This document shows, piece by piece, positions 44,039 to 52,013 of a stretch of DNA of 64,000 bases. This DNA is from JAWKZG01 sp041396125 (GTDB taxonomy: Bacteria > Pseudomonadota > Gammaproteobacteria > Competibacterales > Competibacteraceae). The stretch is from positions 1 to 64,000 of the forward strand of contig JAWKZG010000021.1 in NCBI GenBank assembly GCA_041396125.1. Direction: 5' to 3'. A program made the translations under genes and the position numbers. Below the pieces are notes generated by a model, which saw nothing but the letters and a program-made list of their open reading frames with translations, was not told where the DNA came from and ran no database searches. The first letter of the stretch is position 1. Every line of letters starts with the position of its first letter.

Positions 44039-44184
44039 CGCATATACGTGATTTTCACACACAAGTAGAAGCACGGCTAAAGACTGTTGTAGAAAGAATG
44101 CAGGGTGTTGGTTATGGTAAAAAAGCTATTCGAAGCGCTTTAAGAAAAGAACTCAGAAAAATTGGGAGAGAAGTAACCAAATAG
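44039..44184 (+). pseudogene. C-terminal tip of a polymorphic-type toxin
   Basis: The frame ending at TAG 44182 encodes RDFHTQVEARLKTVVERMQG, then VGYGKKAIRSALRKELRKIG. It is a basic, helical tail with no start codon or upstream gene. Its position 10 bases before a DUF4303-type immunity gene, and the sharp fall in GC, fit a displaced toxin tip of a contact-dependent or T6SS-type effector. The toxin class is not recognised. Confidence 0.5.
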
Positions 44185-44194
44185 GGTGAGAAAA

Positions 44195-44692
44195 ATGAAG
44201 ATTCCGTCAGAAAATGATTTAGTAATTTCCATTGAAAAGGCAGTTCAGAATGCTGTTGTTTCATTATTTCAAGAGTATCCAGAGCATTTTTACTACTGCT
44301 CACTCATTACTGATGGAGAAGCACACGCACCTATATTGTCTGCTTGGTCTTTGAAGCGCTGAAAAATAGACTAGAACAGGAAGAAAACCCTGATCAAGCT
44401 AGATTGGAACTAAAGTGGTCCTATGCTGATTCTCCTTATTGTGGATATGGAGAAAAATATTTTGATGATGTGGATAAGTTGTTTTCAGAACGGCCTTTAA
44501 CTGGCTCAGCAATGCCATTTTATAAATGGGATGGGGAGTATCAGCTAACTTACGTGCTATGGAAAAGGCGATGAGTAAATTGGATCAGCGGGAATTTTTG
44601 GCAAAGGACAAGTAAGAAATGGAATTGTGATAAATGAAGTAATGCCGCCTGATTACAGTAACACCGAAAGAGCTTTTCGTTTAAATCCCTGA
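44195..44692 (+). pseudogene. DUF4303-like immunity protein, frameshifted
   Basis: ATG 44195 opens SIEKAVQNAVVSLFQEYPEH, FYYCSLITDGEAHAPILSAW. After a shift near 44346 comes LKWSYADSPYCGYGEKYFDD, then LFSERPLTG. After shifts near 44548 and 44591 come MEKAMSKLDQ, GIFGKGQVRNGIVINEVMPP and DYSNTERAFRLNP. These match DUF4303/SUKH-neighbourhood immunity proteins. Three shifts imply loss of function unless they are errors. AT content is high compared with the backbone, as for imported toxin-immunity cassettes. Confidence 0.65.
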
Positions 44693-44793
44693 AGATTTCC
44701 GAATGGCTACGAAGCCTCTGAGGAAAAATAAAACCCTGGTAAGGTGGTCACTCGATGTTCATGCAGCAAATCAAACTTCCTCACACTCAAACG

Positions 44794-44845
44794 ACGCGTA
44801 AGGCGCATCCGGCAACGCACACAAAAACGCGTAAGGCGTATCCGG
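44794..44845. repeat. two ACGCGTAAGGCG(C/T)ATCCGG units
   Basis: A 19-bp unit appears at 44794 and at 44827 in the same direction, 33 bases apart, and runs into the 88-bp repeat copy at 44842. It resembles classical REP half-sites (GCGTAAGGCGCATCCGG). Confidence 0.6.
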
Positions 44846-44932
44846 TAGGGTGCCAATAAGCGTAGCGCATTGCGCCATTTGAGATTTTAAACTCGGCGCA
44901 TAATGAAATGCGCCGAATGCTCGCGGGACAGC
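44842..44932. repeat. 88-bp palindromic repeat, island copy 2
   Basis: This matches the copy at 43389, with arms TCGGCGCAT and ATGCGCCGA perfect here. It ends three bases before the 90-bp block shared with the left island edge (44935), so the island boundary coincides with this repeat. Confidence 0.75.
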
Positions 44933-44937
44933 TTGCC

Positions 44938-45525
44938 TTACTGGCCGGACAGTAGCTGCGCCAGACCGTCCAGTTCCTCATCGGAATAGGCTTCCATCAG
45001 CGAGGATTTATCCGGTGCATTGGTGCGCACGCGGTTTTTATAATCCAGCAGAGTCTGCCGTAAATAGCTGTAGTTCTGATTTGCCAGACGTGCGACCCCG
45101 CTGGTGCCTTCATAACCACCCAGATGACATTGCACGCATTGACCGGCGGCGGCGGCCCGTTCGCCCAGTTCGACCAGATCGGTGCCGCCTTGCTCATTGC
45201 TGCGTGGCCAGTCCTGTTCGGAGAAATACTTGGCGATGCTGAGCATTTCGGCTTTTTCCAACCCGGCCGCGATCGGGTTCATAACCGCATTTTTGCGCGC
45301 ACCGGATTTCAGGTCTTTTAACTGCACATATAAATAATATTGATGCTGGCCGGCCAGAATAGGGTAAGTATTTTGTATGGGTGCTGCGCCTTTTTCACCA
45401 TGACAGGCGACACAGGTTTGCAGTTTATCGCGCACAGCGGCGTATTCATCATCTTGCGCCCAGGCCTGTGGCAGGCAAAACAGGGACAGACTTAACAATA
45501 TCAGGCTTTTTTTTGCGTTTTTCAT
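44938..45525 (-). CDS. dihaem cytochrome c (c4-like)
   Basis: The 195-residue periplasmic protein has a signal peptide (1-23, ending AWAQ) and two CxxCH haem sites, CVACH at 38-42 and CVQCH at 129-133. Each is in a similar half-domain: KGAAPIQNTYPILAGQHQYY, then GVARLANQNYSYLRQTLLDY. This duplicated plan is that of cytochrome c4/c553 electron carriers. Downstream of the PQQ dehydrogenase on the same strand, it is its likely electron acceptor or relay, although a hairpin with T tract separates the genes. Confidence 0.9.
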   Translation of the reverse strand: MKNAKKSLILLSLSLFCLPQAWAQDDEYAAVRDKLQTCVACHGEKGAAPIQNTYPILAGQHQYYLYVQLKDLKSGARKNAVMNPIAAGLEKAEMLSIAKYFSEQDWPRSNEQGGTDLVELGERAAAAGQCVQCHLGGYEGTSGVARLANQNYSYLRQTLLDYKNRVRTNAPDKSSLMEAYSDEELDGLAQLLSGQ

Positions 45526-45545
45526 AGAAGGATAGGTAAACCGGT

Positions 45546-45577
45546 AAAAAAAGCCGCCAATCCAGGGATCAGCGGCT
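45546..45577 (-). terminator. intrinsic terminator after the PQQ dehydrogenase
   Basis: On the minus strand AGCCGC and GCGGCT pair, with inner ATCC/GGAT help, followed directly by a run of seven T. It lies between the dehydrogenase stop (45600) and the cytochrome start (45525), so it may set a lower dose for the cytochrome. Confidence 0.65.
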
Positions 45578-45599
45578 CGGGTTGAGCGGAAAGATTGGC

Positions 45600-47315
45600 T
45601 TAGTCAGCCAGCGAGAACACCATCAGGTTATTGCCGCGCTTGTAATTCAGCTGGGTATTGCCACCCGCCGCAACGGCAATATATTGCGTGCCATTGACTG
45701 TGTATGTGATCGGTGGTGCATTGACGCCCGCGCCGCACTGGAATTGCCATAATAAGGCGCCGCTGCTGGAATCATAGGCTTTAAACAGACCATTGCCTTC
45801 GCCAGTGAAGACCAAACCACCCGCTGTTGCCATGATGCCGCCGATCATCGGTTGCTGGGTTTTGACCTGCCAGCTGATGCTGCCGGTGTGGTAATCGACA
45901 GCGGTCACATTACCCCATTGCTGTTCCGATGAAATCACCTTGAAGGCACCGCCCAGCCACAGCTTGCCGCCCGGATAGGGGGTGCTTTCGACATGGTAGG
46001 TCATCGGCTGGTGCAGATTGATGGCATAAGCCAGACCCTGCGATTCGTCGATGGTCATGGGCGACCACTCGACCCCGCCGTTCGCGCCCGGCAGCATGCG
46101 TGCGCCTTCTTTGGTAGGCAGCGTCCACATATCTTCCTGTGGCACCATGGCTTCCGAGAAGCGGATCAGGCTGCAATCGTCCGCATCGTGCACGTAGACG
46201 TGACCGGATTTGCCACCGTGCAGCACCGCTTTAACCAACTCGCCGTCGTCGGTCATGGCTTCGGTCAGAATGGGCGGGCTGACCGCGTCCAGATCCCAGA
46301 CATCGTGCGCAATATATTGAAAATGGCATTTATACGCGCCGGTTTCGAGATCGACCGCGACCAGAGAATCGGTGTATAAATTATCGCCGGGGCGGAGCGA
46401 ACCATCCAGATCCGGCGAGGGATTGCCGACCACAAAGTAAGCGGTGTTGGTGGCCCGGTCGACCGCCATGTTCTGCCAGACGCCGCCGCCGAGGGTTTGG
46501 TAAAAATCACCGCCCATCTCAGCCAGGGCTTTTTTCTCGGCCTCGATGTCGCGCAGCATATCGCGCCCGGTGGCGTCATGTGTGGCCCAGACGCCTTCAT
46601 GGCCTTGTTCCGGAATACTGTGAAAAGTCCAGACCAGCTCACCGGTGTCCACATCGAACGCTTTGACGAAGCCCCGAATACCGTATTCGCCGCCGTTGGT
46701 GCCGATTAGCACTTTATTATCGACGATAGTGGGTGCCATGGTTTCGCTGTAGCCCAGTTCGGGGTCGGCGATTTGGGTTTCCCACAAGACCTTGCCGGTT
46801 TTGGCATCCAGCGCGACCAGTTTGGCATCCAGCGTGCCCATGAAGACCTTGTCGCCATATGGAAATACACCGCGGTTATTAGGGCCGCAGCAATAGGTCG
46901 TGATCGGCCCCATCTTGTGCTTGTAGTGCCACAGTTGCTGACCGGTGGTGGCGTCCAGCGCGTGCACATGGTTGAACGAGGTCGTGATGAACATGCGTCC
47001 GTTCACCACAATCGGCGTGGTCTCGAATGATTCGACAATTTCGGTCTGGAAAATAAAGGCCGGGCGCAGTTTGCTGACATTACCGCGATTGATCTGGCTG
47101 GCATTGGAATAACGAGTCTGGCGGTAATTGCCGTTGGTGTGCAGCCAGTTATTGGAATCGCCTTCGGCACGATCCAGCATGTCTTGCGTGACGCTGTACA
47201 TATCGCCGAACAGCGTGCCGGCGGATACTTCCTCCTGCGCAACAGCTGACGATGCCCACAAACTGCTGCTTAACACAGCCAGCAGGCACATAGGATTTGA
47301 GCGCATACTCCGCAT
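45600..47315 (-). CDS. PQQ-dependent alcohol dehydrogenase, lanthanide-type Asp-x-Asp
   Basis: From ATG 47315 (AAGGAGG upstream) the 571-residue protein has a signal peptide (to about residue 27) and an eight-bladed propeller with W-motifs such as LDAKTGKVLWE. The vicinal disulfide is Cys142-Cys143. Metal-site residues are Glu210 (GGEYG), Asn298 (GNPSPD) and catalytic Asp341 in HDVWDLDAV. Asp343, two residues later, is the extra acid found in XoxF/ExaF-type lanthanide enzymes; calcium enzymes have Ala or Ser there. The substrate may be methanol or other alcohols. mxaRSACKL-like genes lie 10 kb away. Confidence 0.88.
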   Translation of the reverse strand: MRSMRSNPMCLLAVLSSSLWASSAVAQEEVSAGTLFGDMYSVTQDMLDRAEGDSNNWLHTNGNYRQTRYSNASQINRGNVSKLRPAFIFQTEIVESFETTPIVVNGRMFITTSFNHVHALDATTGQQLWHYKHKMGPITTYCCGPNNRGVFPYGDKVFMGTLDAKLVALDAKTGKVLWETQIADPELGYSETMAPTIVDNKVLIGTNGGEYGIRGFVKAFDVDTGELVWTFHSIPEQGHEGVWATHDATGRDMLRDIEAEKKALAEMGGDFYQTLGGGVWQNMAVDRATNTAYFVVGNPSPDLDGSLRPGDNLYTDSLVAVDLETGAYKCHFQYIAHDVWDLDAVSPPILTEAMTDDGELVKAVLHGGKSGHVYVHDADDCSLIRFSEAMVPQEDMWTLPTKEGARMLPGANGGVEWSPMTIDESQGLAYAINLHQPMTYHVESTPYPGGKLWLGGAFKVISSEQQWGNVTAVDYHTGSISWQVKTQQPMIGGIMATAGGLVFTGEGNGLFKAYDSSSGALLWQFQCGAGVNAPPITYTVNGTQYIAVAAGGNTQLNYKRGNNLMVFSLAD

Positions 47316-47564
47316 GGGAGCCTCCTTAGGATAGATAATGTTATTGTGATCTGAATAATGCGTTTGACGCCTTTTGAGCGTAGACAAGAATTGCTGAATA
47401 CGCAAGCTAAGAACCTGTTTTAAAAACAGCTTGTAATGCCCATTTGCTTTAAGAGCATGGAAATTGCCGTGTACATAAGCGTCAGTATGCTGAAATGCAT
47501 TGATTTCAGCGGATGCGGTGAAATAGTATCTTTACCTGAATCCATGCATTGAAGAGTGTGAGCG

Positions 47565-48353
47565 ATGGCAAATGAGGGTGCCGGTGAATGTGCCGACGGG
47601 GCAAAAATCGCACTGATTACGGGCGGGGCGATGGGTATTGGCGCGGCGGTTGCCGAGCATCTGGCACGGCAGGGCTTGACCGTATTATTGGGCGACATCG
47701 ATAAAGCCGCCGCTACACAGACCGTCGACAGTCTGAGCGAGCAAGGCTATTCCGCGCAGGCTTTCGAGATCGACGTCAGCGATCCCGCCAGTATCGCTTC
47801 CTGCTTCGAGCATATCAGCGATACGTTTGGGCGTTGCGATGTGCTGGTCAACTGTGCCGGCGTAGCCAAAGTGTTTCCTTTTCTGGAGTTTCCGCTCGAC
47901 AACTGGACGACGACCATGGCTGTCAACGTCACCGGGACAATGCTGTGTGGTCAGCATGCTGCTCGCATGATGGTGCCGCACGGCTGGGGACGGATTGTCA
48001 ATATCGCCTCGGTTGCCGGCCTGCGGGCGGTGGGTACGGGCCGCACCGCTTACGGTACGTCAAAGGCGGCGGTTATCGGTCTGACCCGTCAGATGGCTGT
48101 TGAACTGGCCGAGTATGGCATCACGGTCAATGCAGTTGCACCGGGGCCGGTTGATACACCAATGACGCGCGTTTTGCATACTGACACCTTCCGCCGCGAC
48201 TACGCCAGCGCAATCCCGCTGAATCGCTACGGCAGCACCGATGAGATCGCTGCGGCTGTTGGCTTTCTGGCCTCGGCTGAGGCGTCCTATTTGACCGGAG
48301 TGACACTGCCCGTAGATGGCGGTTTTATGGCCTCCGGAGCCAGGAATATTTAA
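47565..48353 (+). CDS. short-chain dehydrogenase/reductase
   Basis: The 262-residue classical SDR has ALITGGAMGIGAAVAEHLA near 12-30 (TGxxxGIG nucleotide loop), NCAGVAKVF near 91, and the NIASVAGLRAVGTGRTAYGT SKAAV region near 147-170 holding Ser, Tyr-x-x-x-Lys. GDIDKA after strand 2 suggests an NAD(H) preference. Its TAA overlaps the ATG of the RuBisCO-like gene, so it is the first enzyme of that cluster and should oxidise a sugar acid intermediate. Confidence 0.92.
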   Translation: MANEGAGECADGAKIALITGGAMGIGAAVAEHLARQGLTVLLGDIDKAAATQTVDSLSEQGYSAQAFEIDVSDPASIASCFEHISDTFGRCDVLVNCAGVAKVFPFLEFPLDNWTTTMAVNVTGTMLCGQHAARMMVPHGWGRIVNIASVAGLRAVGTGRTAYGTSKAAVIGLTRQMAVELAEYGITVNAVAPGPVDTPMTRVLHTDTFRRDYASAIPLNRYGSTDEIAAAVGFLASAEASYLTGVTLPVDGGFMASGARNI

Positions 48354-49647
48354 TGTTGAGCGAAGACATACCCCCATTACAGCGCCAGGCCGGCACGGAC
48401 CGGATACGCGCGCAATATCTGCTTGAAAGCGTCGTCCCTCTGAGCCGGGCCGCGGAAGTGATTGCGGGCGAGCAGTCATGCGGTACGTTTACCAAGCTCG
48501 CACAGGAGACAGACGAACTGAAGGCACGCTGCGGTGCCCGAATCGAGTCGATCGTGCCGCTGGATGAAGTGGCAACACCCAGCCTGCCAGTTGCTGGCGG
48601 GGCTGGTGGAGTCGCTCAGCGCGGTGTGGTGGAAATCTCCTGGGGGCTGGATAATTTCGGCCCCTCGCTGCCCAATCTGATGGCTACTGTCGCCGGCAAT
48701 TTATTCGAATTGCGGGAAGTGACCGGTCTGCGCTTGCTGGACATTGATCTGCCGAATGTTTTTGCAGAACGTACCTGCCGCCCCAGTTCGGGATCGAGGG
48801 AACGCTGCGACTGGCAGGGCTGGACAAGGGGCCGCTGATCGGCACCATCATCAAGCCCAGTGTCGGGTTGTCGCCTGAGCAGACTGCTGCCAATGTGCAA
48901 ACGCTGTGTGATGCCGGGATCGATTTCATCAAGGACGACGAGTTGCAATCCGACGGTGCGCACTGTCCGTTCGACGAGCGGGTCAGCGCAGTCATGCGGG
49001 TTATCAATGCACATGCCGAGCGGGCTGGCCGCAAAGTGATGTACGCGTTTAATATTACTGGCGATTTCGATCAGATGCGCCGTCGCCACGATACCGTGCT
49101 GGCACACGGCGGAACATGCATCATGGTCAGTTTAAACAGTACGGGACCGGTCGTGACGCACGCCCTCAGAACCTTTTCCGAGCTGCCAATCCACGGTCAC
49201 CGCAATGGCTGGGGTTATCTCTCGCGTCACCCGGCGCTGGGTTTCGAGTACACCGCCTGGCAGAAATTCTGGCGTCTCGCCGGAGTCGATCATTTGCATG
49301 TCAATGGTTTGCGCAACAAGTTCTCCGAGTCCGACGAGTCGGTTATAAAGTCGGCCCGCGCCTGTCTGACGCCGATGTTCGATGCGCCTCATCCCGGTTT
49401 TGAAGTGCTGCCGGTTTTTTCGTCCGGGCAGTGGGCCGAGCAAGCCTTCGACACCTTTGCACAATTGCGCAGCACCAATCTGATCTATGCTGCGGGCGGT
49501 GGCATTGTCGCCCATCCCGGCGGCAGCGCGGCGGGTGTCGAGAGCCTGCGGAACGCCTGGCAAGCCGCCGAGGATGGCCTTGATCTGCAGCAGGCTTGCC
49601 GTGCCTATCCCGCAGTGGCCCAGGCCGTGGAGTTTTTTGGCCGATGA
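48353..49647 (+). pseudogene. RuBisCO-like protein (form IV type), one frameshift
   Basis: The first frame (48353 to about 48772) has RIRAQYLLESVVPLSRAAEV and VEISWGLDNFGPSLPNLMAT. After a one-base loss in a G pair near 48772 the chain continues YLPPQFGIEGTLRLAGLDKG, GTIIKPSVGLSP (substrate-binding Lys), GIDFIKDDELQSDGAHCPF (metal Lys-x-Asp-Glu) and SGQWAEQAFDTF, to about 431 residues. Next to a DUF1537 kinase it resembles RLPs that act on 3-oxo-isoapionate 4-phosphate (OiaC/OiaX). If real, the shift kills the enzyme. True carboxylation is unlikely. Confidence 0.85.
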
Positions 49648-51032
49648 CAGCACTGCCATCCCAGCCCTTGCTGGCTTTCTATGGAGACGACTTCACCGGC
49701 TCGACAGACGCAATGGAGGTGCTCGCAACGCATCACCTCGACACGTTGTTATTTCTGCGTGTGCCCACCTCAGCAGAAATTGACACGGCGCGCGAGCGGT
49801 TTGCAGCGGTCGGTATTGCCGGCATCAGCCGTGCCAAAAACGTACCCTGGATGGATACCCATCTGCCAGCGGTTTACGACGCCTTGCAGCGTGTTGGTGC
49901 GGCGATCTGTCATTACAAAGTCTGCTCTACCTTTGATTCATCGCCGACGGTCGGCACTATCGGGCATGCGCTGCAGCTGGGCCGCGCCGCGTTCGATATG
50001 CAGACCGCGGTACCGATTGTCGTCGGTGCTCCCCGCATGCGGCGCTATACGTTTTTCGGACAGTTGTTCGCGGCGGCTGGCACTGACACGTTTCGGATCG
50101 ACCGTCATCCCACCATGTCGGTGCATCCGGTGACGCCTATGGACGAGGCCGATCTACGCGTTCATTTATCCCGTCAAGCGCCCCTGCGCATCGGGCTGAT
50201 GGATATTGCGACCCAGCAGCGGCCAGACTGCCCGCAAAAGCTGACGCAGGAACTGGCGAGCAATGATGCCGTGCTGTTCGACGTGATGGATGCTGCATCG
50301 CAGGCCCGCGTTGGTGAAATGGTCTGGTCGATGGCTCAGAATTATGCCCAGTCGTCTGGTGCCGGTCCGCTGTTCTGCGTGGGTTCGTCCGGGCTGGAGT
50401 ACGCTTTGGTGTCGCACTGGTCGCAGCTCTGGCCACAGACTGTGCGAGCGATTGCGCCGACGGCGCCGCCGGTTGAGCGTATTATCGTGATGTCCGGCAG
50501 CTGCTCGCCTGTCACTGCCGGGCAGATCAGAAGCGCCTGTGCCGATGGTTTCGCCGATATCCGGATTGATACGCCCGCGCTGCTCGACGAGGCAAGCCGG
50601 GCGGCGGAATTTGCGCGGCTGAGAGGGGCAGCCAGCGAGGCTCTGGTACGGGGTGAAAGCCCGCTGATCTACTCGGCCTGTGGCCCGGATGATCCGGCGA
50701 TACAAAAGCTGCAAATATTTATTCATGAGCGCAATCTGGACCCACGCGCGACGCTGGCACTGCTCGGTCGTCTGCAGGGCGAGTTGCTGCGCCAGCTGCT
50801 GGACAGTAGCGATGTGCGACGGGTGGTTATTGCCGGCGGCGATACGTCAGGCGAGGTCATGCAGGCACTCGATCTGGTCGCTTTGCAGCTGAAGGCGTGC
50901 CTGTTTCCCGGTGCGCCCTTATGCCAGGGCTATACGGCGCTGGATGCCGAACCGGTTGTGGAGATCGCACTCAAAGGCGGGCAAATGGGCGAAGCAGACT
51001 ATTTTCAAGCGGCCCGGCGCGGCTGCCCGTAG
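49644..51032 (+). CDS. four-carbon acid sugar kinase family (DUF1537) protein
   Basis: From ATG 49644, which overlaps the upstream TGA, the 462-residue kinase has LLAFYGDDFTGSTDAMEVLA near 8-27 (substrate-binding N-domain with GDDxTG), PRMRRYTFFGQLFAAAG near 128, and VVIAGGDTSGEVMQALDLVA near 393 (GGDTSG ATP site). Family members include OtnK, DtnK and OiaK, which phosphorylate 3-oxo-tetronates or 3-oxo-isoapionate. Pairing with an RLP favours the isoapionate-like branch. OiaK is the best guess but is not proven. Confidence 0.88.
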   Translation: MTALPSQPLLAFYGDDFTGSTDAMEVLATHHLDTLLFLRVPTSAEIDTARERFAAVGIAGISRAKNVPWMDTHLPAVYDALQRVGAAICHYKVCSTFDSSPTVGTIGHALQLGRAAFDMQTAVPIVVGAPRMRRYTFFGQLFAAAGTDTFRIDRHPTMSVHPVTPMDEADLRVHLSRQAPLRIGLMDIATQQRPDCPQKLTQELASNDAVLFDVMDAASQARVGEMVWSMAQNYAQSSGAGPLFCVGSSGLEYALVSHWSQLWPQTVRAIAPTAPPVERIIVMSGSCSPVTAGQIRSACADGFADIRIDTPALLDEASRAAEFARLRGAASEALVRGESPLIYSACGPDDPAIQKLQIFIHERNLDPRATLALLGRLQGELLRQLLDSSDVRRVVIAGGDTSGEVMQALDLVALQLKACLFPGAPLCQGYTALDAEPVVEIALKGGQMGEADYFQAARRGCP

Positions 51033-51040
51033 CCGGGGTT

Positions 51041-51049
51041 TGGTATAAT
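51041..51049 (+). promoter_or_regulatory. possible extended -10 promoter (TGGTATAAT)
   Basis: TG-G-TATAAT is a consensus extended -10 element, followed by a GACACC/GGTGTC hairpin (51065-51080) and then the aldolase gene at 51141. No good -35 is visible. It could give the aldolase its own transcript. Confidence 0.45.
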
Positions 51050-51140
51050 TATCGCGCAAGAGCAGACACCGTCGGGTGTCGTCAGCGATTAATTTTGCAT
51101 TCAATAACACTAATTCAACACCACTAAAAGAGAAAACGCT

Positions 51141-51974
51141 ATGCGTAAAAACCGTTTGCGGCAACTGCTAAATGCCGACCAGCCATCACTTGGCACTCAT
51201 CTGCACAGTTCCTGGCCATCAATTATCGAATTGGTCGGTCATTCGGGCATGTTCGACTATATCGAATTTGTCGCCGAGTATGCCCCTTACGATCTGTATG
51301 GTTTGGAAAACATGGCGCGCGCCGTCGATTTATTTGACCATATGAGCGCGATGATGAAGATCGAACAGGAACCCCGCACATTTTTGACGGTGCGGGCCAT
51401 TGGCTCAGGCATCCAGAATGTGCTGTTCGCAGATCCTCGTACGGCTGCCGATGTTGAGGCCTGCGTTCGGGCGGTGCGCGCGGAAACGCCTGCCAGCGGT
51501 GGACTGCATGGCGTTGGTATGCGCCGTGATGTCGGTCATGTCATGGAATGCGGTACGCCCGCGTTCGTGCAGGCGCTCGATGAGGCGGTGGTTGGCATCA
51601 TGATCGAAAAACAGTCGGCGGTAGAGGATCTCGAAGCGCTGCTGTCCGTAAAAGGTGTCGATATGGTGCAGTTTGGCCCCGCAGACTATTCCATGAGCAT
51701 TGGTCTGACGGGGCAATGGTCGCATCCCAAGGTTAAAGAGGCCGAGAAGTATGTGATTGAAACCGCCTTGCGTTTGGGGATCGCACCGCGTGCCGAAATA
51801 GCCCACCCCGATCAGGCCAAAGCGTATCTCGATATGGGCGTTAAGCATTTTTGCATCGGCTGGGATGTCAGCATCTTATTTGAATGGTTCAAGCACAACG
51901 GTAAGGCGATGCGCGATATCCTGGGGGTCGATGCGCCCCAGCGATCGAACCGCGCCGCCGGCTATGGCGAGTAA
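51141..51974 (+). CDS. HpcH/HpaI aldolase family protein
   Basis: The 277-residue TIM-barrel has QPSLGTHLHSSWPSIIELVG near 14-33 and DYIEFVAEYAPYDLYGLENM near 39. VVGIMIEKQSAVEDLEALLS near 150 holds the metal Glu, and VQFGPADYSMSIGLTG near 176 holds the metal Asp. It should catalyse a metal-dependent retro-aldol split of a 2-oxo-hydroxyacid to pyruvate or a similar fragment. It follows the kinase by about 110 bases and probably completes the sugar-acid route. Confidence 0.88.
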   Translation: MRKNRLRQLLNADQPSLGTHLHSSWPSIIELVGHSGMFDYIEFVAEYAPYDLYGLENMARAVDLFDHMSAMMKIEQEPRTFLTVRAIGSGIQNVLFADPRTAADVEACVRAVRAETPASGGLHGVGMRRDVGHVMECGTPAFVQALDEAVVGIMIEKQSAVEDLEALLSVKGVDMVQFGPADYSMSIGLTGQWSHPKVKEAEKYVIETALRLGIAPRAEIAHPDQAKAYLDMGVKHFCIGWDVSILFEWFKHNGKAMRDILGVDAPQRSNRAAGYGE

Positions 51975-52013
51975 TCATTTAAAAATAAGCAAATCGCCCT
52001 TGGCGCTATTTTC

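Noticed and set aside
48353..49647. Genuine CO2-fixing RuBisCO
   Set aside because: Although the Lys-x-Asp-Glu site is present, the sequence and the DUF1537/SDR/aldolase context fit a RuBisCO-like protein; no small subunit or phosphoribulokinase is seen.
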